A DNA stretch of 35,040 bases, taken from DAIPJH01 sp036770365 (GTDB lineage Bacteria > Pseudomonadota > Alphaproteobacteria > Rickettsiales > UBA998). Below the pieces are notes generated by a model that was given only the letters and a program-made list of their open reading frames with translations, made no database searches and was not told the origin of the DNA. Below, in pieces: positions 24,526 to 30,268 of the stretch (position 1 is the first letter of the stretch; each line of letters begins with the position of its first letter). Both the position numbers and the translations under genes were made by a program. The stretch lies in contig DAIPJH010000018.1 in assembly GCA_036770365.1 (NCBI GenBank), forward strand, positions 1 through 35,040, given 5' to 3'.

Positions 24526-25581
24526 ATGGCAAATTCAGACAATGCTCCATCAAACACACCTCAATCAGATGATAAACCTTCCGCAGGGGAGAAGCCAGCA
24601 GTTAGGAAGTCACCAAGACTATCTGGTTCTGCAGAACAAGGACGCCTAGCTGATGTTGCTCAAACAAAACTACAAGCGTTTGATACTGCACATGAAGGAC
24701 AAGCATTAAGTGAGCGAGAACAAGCTGCACGAAAGTTGATTGAAGAAGAAATTCAGAGTAAAAAATCTGCACAAGCCAAATTAGAACAAAATGAGCGGAG
24801 GGAAACAGCAAGAAAAAACGCTAGAGATCAAGTCAAAGCGGCACAAAAAGCGGCAGAATTAGCACAAAAAGAAGCAAAAGAAGCGGCGCGTGCCGCAGCA
24901 GAAACAGCACGCCAATCAGCGACCACAACAACGCATCCAGATGGAACAAAAACAACTCATTATGATCCAGTTCCAGCTAAAGGTGGTGATGCAACCAATC
25001 CACACAGAGTAGGCTTGAACAAAGGAAGTGGAAGCGGCACGGCTACAAGAGTAATGCAGGCATCAGGTGGTGTATTACGTGCAGTACCCTTTTTCAACGC
25101 AGCAGATGGGGGCATAAATTACATTGGTAATTTACAAGTAGCAACAGATTTAATTGCAGAAGCAGCCATGAAAACAAAGGGTTTTCCTCCACTTAAAGAA
25201 GATGCAATTAAAGAATTCTCTCATCTTTATGCACAAGGGAAGTTAACGCTCAGTTTATCTTTAGGTGCTAGCAAAGAACAGGTTGCAAGAGATATAGCAC
25301 AATGGGGTCAAAAACATCACATATCTCCAGAAGCCATGACAGTGCTTCAAGGTTCACTTTTAGATTTGTCACAAGAACAATATAACAACTTGATGAACGA
25401 CCCTAGCGGCAGGATGGCAAGTGCGAATCAACCTCCAGCAACCGACCCAAGAATGCAATCTGCTGTCGCGCAGGCAACAAATCATCGTCTTTCTTCCCCT
25501 ATGCAAGTAGCACTTGCAGACACCACATCGACACCATTAGGTGGTGAAAGCGGACAAACCAACAATAGAACATTGGGCTAG
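24526..25581 (+). CDS. Hypothetical protein with Ala/Lys-rich coiled coil, 351 aa
   Basis: Not recognised. Residues 1-45 are polar and probably disordered (NAPSNTPQSDDKPSAGEKPA). Residues about 45-130 form a long charged helix rich in Ala, Lys, Glu and Gln (AQKAAELAQKEAKEAARAA), a likely coiled coil. A short TTTTHPDGTKTTHYD stretch follows, then a more globular region about 165-290 (VLRAVPFFNAADGGINYIGN; helical QWGQKHHISPEAMTVLQGSLLDL), and a Pro/Gln/Ser-rich tail. No signal peptide or membrane segment is visible. GGGAAG precedes the ATG. It is preceded by a Pho-box-like promoter that it shares in form with the next two genes, so expression under phosphate limitation is the only functional hint. 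A structural or secreted effector protein are both possible. Confidence 0.72.
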   Translation: MANSDNAPSNTPQSDDKPSAGEKPAVRKSPRLSGSAEQGRLADVAQTKLQAFDTAHEGQALSEREQAARKLIEEEIQSKKSAQAKLEQNERRETARKNARDQVKAAQKAAELAQKEAKEAARAAAETARQSATTTTHPDGTKTTHYDPVPAKGGDATNPHRVGLNKGSGSGTATRVMQASGGVLRAVPFFNAADGGINYIGNLQVATDLIAEAAMKTKGFPPLKEDAIKEFSHLYAQGKLTLSLSLGASKEQVARDIAQWGQKHHISPEAMTVLQGSLLDLSQEQYNNLMNDPSGRMASANQPPATDPRMQSAVAQATNHRLSSPMQVALADTTSTPLGGESGQTNNRTLG

Positions 25582-25824
25582 CTTAAAAATCGCCAATTTC
25601 TCTATACCATAGTCATCCCACCTTAAATAAGGTACGTTCTTGTAAGTGGAATATAACTAAATATATAGATCTACATAACCTCATCATCCTATTAAGAGTA
25701 GGAAATAACAAAGTTAAAGTGCTATAAGTATCTAGCCGTAGAAACACCAACTTGCCAACAGCAATTAAATAAGACAATCACCTATATTTAAATATTCTTT
25801 ATCGCTTTCCTCAATAGAGCCAAA
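25582..25824. other. Intergenic region between two unknown genes
   Basis: The first part of a 341-base non-coding stretch. I see no gene, no RNA gene and no clear terminator for the upstream gene; only short AT-rich words such as AGATCT at 25667-25672. The remainder of the stretch (25825-25922) holds the Pho-box-like repeats, a leader hairpin and the ribosome binding site of the next gene. Confidence 0.4.
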
Positions 25825-25869
25825 ATATCATGTTTTTGTCATCAAAATGTCATCTTTTCTTGGTAGGAT
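25825..25869 (+). promoter_or_regulatory. Triple PhoB-box-like repeat and -10 before the gene at 25923
   Basis: Three half-sites on an exact 11-base phase: ATATCAT (25825-25831), TTGTCAT (25836-25842) and ATGTCAT (25847-25853), with spacers GTTT and CAAA. TAGGAT (25864-25869) begins exactly ten bases after the last one, as in Pho-regulated promoters. The stretch TCATxAAAATGTCATxTTTTC is shared with the promoter at 24445. Confidence 0.65.
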
Positions 25870-25902
25870 TGCTATAACTGAAATATTTCAGTGAGATAGC
25901 AA
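25869..25902 (+). promoter_or_regulatory. Compound hairpin in the leader of the gene at 25923
   Basis: A perfect 14-base palindrome CTGAAATATTTCAG (25878-25891) nested inside the inverted repeat TTGCTAT (25869-25875) / ATAGCAA (25896-25902). It lies between the predicted -10 and the ribosome binding site GAGG (25914-25917), so it would form in the 5' untranslated RNA or bind a dimeric protein. Confidence 0.6.
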
Positions 25903-25922
25903 CTTAACTATTTGAGGAATAT

Positions 25923-26318
25923 ATGACCGACTTCAAACCTTTATCCCCTGTACCAATCCAACATGGTCCATATATAGAACCACGACGCGAGACTGCGGCA
26001 CCACCTGCAAACCTCGATAGAGGAAGAAATCGTGTGCTTCCTATAGCACCCGCCAAAGGTGGTTTTACAGGAGACGATGGCATTGTGGTATCCACACTTG
26101 AATATGAACCTAATATGCCAAACTTTCAAATCAACCCGCAATTTCTTGATACCACTCCAACCCCTCCGAATGTTGTAGGTGGAACTGTTAGCAGCAGCGC
26201 GACTATTCCTCCAGCGGAACTTGAGGCAATACGCTCGGCTCTAAAAGATTATACCCCATCTGAAGCTCCTCCAAAAAATGAACTAAAGTTTGAAAAACCT
26301 AAAGGCAGAGAATTATAA
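25923..26318 (+). CDS. Hypothetical Pro-rich protein, 131 aa
   Basis: Not recognised. The protein is hydrophilic and proline-rich (FKPLSPVPIQHGPYIEPR, APPANLDRGRN, DTTPTPPNVVGG, PSEAPPKNELKFEKPKG), with little predicted secondary structure, no cysteine, no signal peptide and no membrane segment. It is likely to be intrinsically disordered. GAGG lies 5 to 6 bases before the ATG, which supports the start. The Pho-box-like promoter, leader hairpin and downstream terminator define it as its own transcription unit. Codon usage resembles that of its neighbours. Confidence 0.66.
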   Translation: MTDFKPLSPVPIQHGPYIEPRRETAAPPANLDRGRNRVLPIAPAKGGFTGDDGIVVSTLEYEPNMPNFQINPQFLDTTPTPPNVVGGTVSSSATIPPAELEAIRSALKDYTPSEAPPKNELKFEKPKGREL

Positions 26319-26343
26319 TTCTTTTGCCACTCCATTCTTCCTA

Positions 26344-26372
26344 AAAAGCAGGCATCCACAATGCCTGCTTTT
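26344..26372. terminator. Strong terminator after the gene at 25923
   Basis: Perfect 12-bp stem AAAAGCAGGCAT / ATGCCTGCTTTT with a CCACA loop. The T-rich 3' arm and the A-rich 5' arm would allow termination in either direction. Confidence 0.88.
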
Positions 26373-26400
26373 ACTGTTCTTGTGAAATTAAAATAAATTT

Positions 26401-26434
26401 TCTTCATCAAACTGTAACAACTTATTGCTAACAA
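26401..26434 (+). promoter_or_regulatory. Weaker PhoB-box-like promoter before the gene at 26467
   Basis: TCTTCAT (26401-26407), spacer CAAA, CTGTAAC (26412-26418), again on an 11-base phase; the second half matches the Pho consensus CTGTAAC well, the first only in its last four bases. TAACAA (26429-26434) begins ten bases later as a possible -10. The spacer is the same as in the 25843-25846 position of the preceding promoter. Confidence 0.42.
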
Positions 26435-26466
26435 TAAAAAAATAATATTTTCACTAAGGTGTTGAA

Positions 26467-26979
26467 ATGACCGACGATAAAAAATCCCCTCCTAAAGATT
26501 ACCACATACACGTCACCACAAACAGTGGCAGCGAGGTGATCAAGAACGTATGGAACAATACCGTCACCACATTCACCAGCAGGAATCCCATTGAAACCAA
26601 TAACGAACGAGCGCAGCATCAACTCGCTGAAAAAGACCTCAAGCTCACCACGCCTTCAGGCAATAAGGCCCACCGCAAAAATGAATGGCAATACAATATC
26701 ACCTGTGGAAAAGATGAAATCTCTATCCTTGGTCAAGACCCAGTGACATTAGATGAACTAGTATCAAAAGTACGTAGTGAACTCACACAACCAATAAACA
26801 GCCCCAATGCGCTTCAACGCACAGATTCACTCCTGCAAGCTAAAAAGATCGGTTCGTTCCTAGCAACAGGCTTCGAGATATCTGCAAGACAACCAGGAAA
26901 TCCAAATGACCCTGTTGCCCCTCTGGTAAAAAGAATTGATACGATCTGCGAAAGCCTTCAAACGCCTCGCCCGCGATAA
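26467..26979 (+). CDS. Hypothetical protein, 170 aa
   Basis: Not recognised. A polar start (MTDDKKSPPKDYHIHVTTNS) leads into strand-rich sequence (SEVIKNVWNNTVTTFTSR, EWQYNITCGKDEISILGQ) and then helices (TLDELVSKVRSELTQP, PLVKRIDTICESLQT). There is no signal peptide or membrane segment. AAGGTG lies 7 bases upstream of the ATG. It has its own promoter with a Pho-like repeat, and follows a strong terminator. The three unknown genes from 24526 onward share no obvious sequence similarity with one another, only the promoter type. Confidence 0.7.
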   Translation: MTDDKKSPPKDYHIHVTTNSGSEVIKNVWNNTVTTFTSRNPIETNNERAQHQLAEKDLKLTTPSGNKAHRKNEWQYNITCGKDEISILGQDPVTLDELVSKVRSELTQPINSPNALQRTDSLLQAKKIGSFLATGFEISARQPGNPNDPVAPLVKRIDTICESLQTPRPR

Positions 26980-27153
26980 GCTGATACATTTTTTGCCTTA
27001 TTCTTATTGACCTCACAAAAACCTCCTGCCATACTCTACACCCTTTGTGTTTTTCATGAAATACATGGATTTTGCTATGCTTTTGCTTCTCTACTAGCAA
27101 TGAGCAACTAACTAGCGACTAGCAACTACTACACTCTCCAAAGGAGCAACCAC

Positions 27154-29457
27154 ATGACACAATCTGCAAATTTAGGTTTCCCACGCATCGGCGCATTCCG
27201 CGAACTCAAAAAAGCAGTGGAATCATTTTGGAAAAGCGCGAGCAGCGAGGCTGAACTCATGCGCACGGCAGCAGAACTTCGCGCCAAACATTGGAAACTG
27301 CAAGCGGATGCCGGGATTGAGATTATCCCATCGAATGATTTCTCATTCTATGACCAAGTGTTAGATACCATTGCGATGGTTGGAGCTGTACCTACGCGTT
27401 ATAATTTCAAAGGCGGTAATGTTGATACGGCGACCTATTTTGCGATGGCACGCGGCGCGCAAAAAGACGGCGTGGACGTGACCGCGATGGAAATGACCAA
27501 ATGGTTCGACACCAACTATCACTATATCGTGCCTGAATTCACTAAAGATACGACCTTTAAACTTTCATCAACCAAAGCAGTCGATGAATTCAAAGAAGCA
27601 AAAGCTTTGGGCATCCAGACCCGTCCTGTGCTTGTTGGCCCCCTCACCTTCCTTGCATCTGGCAAGCTTCGTGATGAAACCGTGACATGGGAAGGTCTCA
27701 CTAAAGCCCTCGTGCCTGTGTATATTGAAGTGCTAAAGGCCCTTGAGGCAGCAGGTGCAACTGCGGTACAAATTGATGAGCCTGTGCTGGTCAAAGATAT
27801 TTGTGACGGTATGAAAGAAGGCTTCAAAGCTGTGTACGCAGAGTTTGCGAAAGCAACTAAACTCAACATCACCGTCGCCACCTATTTCGGCGAACTCGGC
27901 GACAATCTTACCGTCGCCACCGCCCTTCCTGTCGCTGGTTTGCATGTAGATCTCGTACGTGGCAAAGCGCAGTTAGACGCTGTTCTTGCAGCACTTCCAA
28001 CCGACAAAACTTTATCAGTCGGTGTGATTGACGGTCGTAATATCTGGAAAACTGATTTTGCAGCAGCGGAAACGCTAGTTCAAAAGGCCGTCGCAAAACT
28101 TGGCGCAGATCGCGTTGTCGTTGCGCCGAGCTGCTCTCTCCTTCATACTCCTGTGGATCTGGATTCTGAAACTAAATTGGATGCAGAACTAAAAAATTGG
28201 TTGTCTTTTGCGAAGCAAAAACTTAGCGAAATCAAACTTCTTACAGACGCAGCAAACGGCAAAAAGAACGACGAAGCTTTTGCGGACAATGCAAACGCAA
28301 TGGCGTCTCGTCGCACATCAAAACGCATTCATAATGATGCGGTAAAAGCGCGCTTGGCCGCTGTGACAGACGACATGAAAAATCGTCGTTCACCTTATTC
28401 TGAGCGTTCAAAAGTACAACGCGCACTCTTACAGTTTCCACTGCTTCCAACCACCACCATCGGCTCATTCCCACAAACAGCCGAAGTGCGTGCCGCACGT
28501 GCAAAGCATAAAGCGGGTGAATTAGACGATGCACAGTACAAAACCTTCCTTCAAGAAGAAACCGTGCGCTGCATCCGTATCCAAGAAGAACTAGGCATTG
28601 ACGTGTTAGTGCATGGTGAGTTCGAGCGTAACGACATGGTGGAATATTTTGGTGAGCAGCTTTCAGGCTTTACCTTCACCGCTTATGGTTGGGTACAGTC
28701 TTACGGTTCGCGCTGCGTGAAACCACCTGTTATTTTTGGGGATGTATCGCGTCCAAACAAAATGACCGTAGAGTGGGCAGTATTCTCTCAAGAAAACACC
28801 AAAAAAGTGATGAAGGGCATGTTGACTGGCCCTGTCACCATTCTTCAATGGTCGTTCGTGCGTGATGATCAGCCAGAGGCAGACACCTGCGCACAAATCG
28901 CCCTTGCAATCCGTGATGAGGTGCAAGACCTTGAAGCAGCAGGTATAAAAGTGATTCAGATTGATGAGGCTGCGCTGCGTGAAGGTTTGCCGTTGCGTAA
29001 ATCTGAATGGGCGCATTACCTTCAGTGGTCAGTGGATGCATTCCGCCTCACCGCTTCAGGGGTAAAAGATACCACGCAAATTCATACGCATATGTGCTAT
29101 TCTGAGTTCAATGACATCATTGAAGGTGTGGCGCGGATGGATGCGGATGTGATCTCGATTGAGACTTCACGTTCACAGATGGAATTGCTGGATGCGTTCG
29201 TGACCTTTAAATATCCGAATGAAATTGGACCGGGTGTGTATGATATTCACAGCCCACGCGTTCCATCTCAGGCGGAAATGGAAGCATTACTAGAAAAAGC
29301 ACTCAAAGTGCTTAGCCCTGAACAGATTTGGGTGAATCCAGATTGTGGACTAAAAACCCGTGGCTGGCCAGAAGTGAAAGAAGCACTGAAAGGCATGGTA
29401 GCTGCGGCTGCTGCGCAACGTGCGAAACTTGGCGTGAGCAACAAAGCATCTGCATAA
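27154..29457 (+). CDS. metE: Cobalamin-independent methionine synthase
   Basis: Transfers the methyl group of 5-methyltetrahydropteroyltri-L-glutamate to homocysteine. At 767 residues it has the usual two-barrel structure. The N-terminal barrel begins LGFPRIGAFRELKKAVE; the C-terminal barrel starts near LPTTTIGSFPQT and holds EFERNDMVEYF, GPVTILQWSF, IQIDEAALREGLPLR, and the zinc ligands in IHTHMCYSEF (His, Cys), ISIETSRS (Glu) and NPDCGLKTR (Cys). AAAGGAG precedes the ATG. The 174-base leader contains repeats of AGCAACT/AGCGACT just before the ribosome binding site but no cobalamin or SAM riboswitch that I can recognise. Confidence 0.97.
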   Translation: MTQSANLGFPRIGAFRELKKAVESFWKSASSEAELMRTAAELRAKHWKLQADAGIEIIPSNDFSFYDQVLDTIAMVGAVPTRYNFKGGNVDTATYFAMARGAQKDGVDVTAMEMTKWFDTNYHYIVPEFTKDTTFKLSSTKAVDEFKEAKALGIQTRPVLVGPLTFLASGKLRDETVTWEGLTKALVPVYIEVLKALEAAGATAVQIDEPVLVKDICDGMKEGFKAVYAEFAKATKLNITVATYFGELGDNLTVATALPVAGLHVDLVRGKAQLDAVLAALPTDKTLSVGVIDGRNIWKTDFAAAETLVQKAVAKLGADRVVVAPSCSLLHTPVDLDSETKLDAELKNWLSFAKQKLSEIKLLTDAANGKKNDEAFADNANAMASRRTSKRIHNDAVKARLAAVTDDMKNRRSPYSERSKVQRALLQFPLLPTTTIGSFPQTAEVRAARAKHKAGELDDAQYKTFLQEETVRCIRIQEELGIDVLVHGEFERNDMVEYFGEQLSGFTFTAYGWVQSYGSRCVKPPVIFGDVSRPNKMTVEWAVFSQENTKKVMKGMLTGPVTILQWSFVRDDQPEADTCAQIALAIRDEVQDLEAAGIKVIQIDEAALREGLPLRKSEWAHYLQWSVDAFRLTASGVKDTTQIHTHMCYSEFNDIIEGVARMDADVISIETSRSQMELLDAFVTFKYPNEIGPGVYDIHSPRVPSQAEMEALLEKALKVLSPEQIWVNPDCGLKTRGWPEVKEALKGMVAAAAAQRAKLGVSNKASA

Positions 29458-29473
29458 GCATCGTTAAAACATC

Positions 29474-29511
29474 AAGAGGCTTAGAGTTTCATCACTCTAA
29501 GCCTCTTTTTT
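29474..29511 (+). terminator. Rho-independent terminator of metE
   Basis: Perfect 14-bp stem AAGAGGCTTAGAGT / ACTCTAAGCCTCTT with a TTCATC loop, followed by four more T. It begins 16 bases after the metE stop. Confidence 0.95.
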
Positions 29512-29550
29512 ATGGATAATCCCCACCGCATCCGCTATCACTCACCCTAT

Positions 29551-29627
29551 GCACCCGTAGCTCAGTTGGATAGAGCGTTGCCCTCCGAAGGCAAAGGTCG
29601 GACGTTCGAGTCGTCTCGGGTGCGCCA
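29551..29627 (+). tRNA. tRNA-Arg, anticodon CCG
   Basis: Complete cloverleaf with encoded CCA: acceptor stem GCACCCG / CGGGTGC, D arm GCTCAGTTGGATAGAGC, anticodon arm TTGCC-CTCCGAA-GGCAA with anticodon CCG, T arm GGACG-TTCGAGT-CGTCT (one G-T pair). It reads CGG arginine codons. The last 20 bases are duplicated at least twice downstream in a tandem array. Confidence 0.96.
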
Positions 29628-29909
29628 ATACTATATTGGTAAAAACGAGAGATAGACTCGANNNNNNNNNNNNNNNNNNNNNNNNNNNNNNNNNNNNNNN
29701 NNNNNNNNNNNNNNNNNNNNNNNNNNNNNNNNNNNNNNNNNNNNNNNNNNNNNNNNNNNNNTTTATTAAATAATAGCCTGCCTTCGCAGGCGGCGAGTCG
29801 TCTCGGGTGCGCCAATACTATATTGGTAAAAACGAGAGATAGACTCGAACTAATTTTATTAAATAATAGCCTGCCTTCGCAGGCGGCGAGTCGTCTCGGG
29901 TGCGCCAAT
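29608..29909 (+). repeat. 93-bp tandem repeat containing the 3' end of tRNA-Arg (interrupted by gap)
   Basis: The last 20 bases of the tRNA gene (GAGTCGTCTCGGGTGCGCCA) occur at 29608-29627, 29795-29814 and 29888-29907. The complete unit 29795-29887 is 93 bp. Each unit can fold: CCAATA / TATTGG (29812-29826), GCCTGC-CTTC-GCAGGC (29869-29884), and GAGTC, TCTCG (29795-29805) with CGAGA, GACTC (29833-29846). The layout resembles the repeats behind E. coli tyrT, in which each unit also contains the 3' end of the tRNA gene. The array runs to 29909, where kdpA sequence starts. Confidence 0.88.
29662..29761. other. Assembly gap of 100 N inside the tandem array
   Basis: Exactly 100 unknown bases, a conventional filler for a gap of unknown size. 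Comparing flanks with the complete unit, only ACTAAT is missing, so the true gap should be 6 plus a multiple of 93 bases if both sides belong to one array. Confidence 0.97.
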
Positions 29910-29977
29910 GCAAACAGCACGGCAAAATAAAGCACTAGCTGAAGCCAGCCATTGCCAGTCATAAATTCAAATATCAT
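29910..29977 (-). pseudogene. kdpA: kdpA 5' fragment, cut off by the repeat array
   Basis: The first 22 or so codons of the potassium-binding subunit of the Kdp ATPase: MTGNGWLQLVLYFAVLFA matches the typical N-terminus (M-x-x-NGWLQ-x-x-L-Y-x-x-V-L-x-A-L). After that the frame passes into the tRNA-derived repeat and the rest of kdpA and kdpBC is missing. The ATG overlaps the kdpF stop (ATGA). Either a real rearrangement deleted the operon, or the scaffold joins two unrelated contigs through the repeat. Confidence 0.75.
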
Positions 29978-30066
29978 GGGAACATCTCCGGCTTAAGAAG
30001 GGCAACAATAAGATAACCAAGCAGGGCAAACGACACGCCACCCGCGACGATATAGAGCAGCGTCAT
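29974..30066 (-). CDS. kdpF: K+-transporting ATPase small subunit KdpF
   Basis: A 30-residue single-span membrane peptide, MTLLYIVAGGVSFALLGYLI followed by VALLKPEMFP, matching KdpF in length and in the final ALLxPExF motif. KdpF stabilises the KdpABC complex. It overlaps both the 31-codon gene upstream and kdpA downstream by 4 bases (ATGA), typical of a tight operon. With kdpA cut short it may be without a partner at this locus. Confidence 0.88.
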   Translation of the reverse strand: MTLLYIVAGGVSFALLGYLIVALLKPEMFP

Positions 30067-30158
30067 GATCCACTCCCTCTCAATTTTTCTGAAAAACGTA
30101 CTAACGCTAGCGTCAGCGCAAAGAACCCGCCAGACAAAACAACATACAATAGCGACAT
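30063..30158 (-). CDS. 31-residue membrane peptide upstream of kdpF
   Basis: MSLLYVVLSGGFFALTLALV followed by RFSEKLRGSGS. One hydrophobic span with a basic C-terminal tail, preceded by the near-perfect ribosome binding site AAGGAGG 5 bases from the ATG, and overlapping kdpF by 4 bases (ATGA). It looks like a diverged KdpF-type peptide (both begin M-x-LLY and have a Gly-Gly in the span). Its role is unknown; a Kdp accessory peptide is the natural guess. Confidence 0.72.
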   Translation of the reverse strand: MSLLYVVLSGGFFALTLALVRFSEKLRGSGS

Positions 30159-30208
30159 AAATGCCTCCTTCATGGAAACATTTTTAGACCTATATGCATA
30201 TCAGAGGT

Positions 30209-30247
30209 GTATAGAGTAATGGTAAGGTCGTATAGATTTTGTATAGA
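30209..30247 (-). promoter_or_regulatory. Direct repeats in the kdp promoter region, possible KdpE operator
   Basis: On the coding (minus) strand TCTATAC occurs twice with an AAAA spacer (plus-strand GTATAGA at 30241-30247 and 30230-30236), an 11-base phase, and a third time 21 bases further on (30209-30215). A short palindrome ATATGCATAT (30192-30201) follows. KdpE is an OmpR/PhoB-family regulator, for which tandem repeats on an 11-base phase are expected. The region lies between the giant RTX gene and the kdp genes. Confidence 0.45.
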
Positions 30248-30268
30248 CCTGATGATATGAAATAAAGA

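Noticed and set aside
26980..27153. Cobalamin or SAM riboswitch before metE
   Set aside because: The leader is short and I find no B12-box or SAM aptamer core; only short AGCAACT-like repeats.
29608..29909. CRISPR array
   Set aside because: The unit is a continuous 93-bp tandem repeat with no unique spacers and it includes the tRNA 3' end.
29510..29977. Minus-strand frame running from kdpA through the gap and across the tRNA
   Set aside because: It crosses 100 N and a tRNA gene and only stays open because the repeat is a multiple of three; only the first 22 codons look like KdpA.
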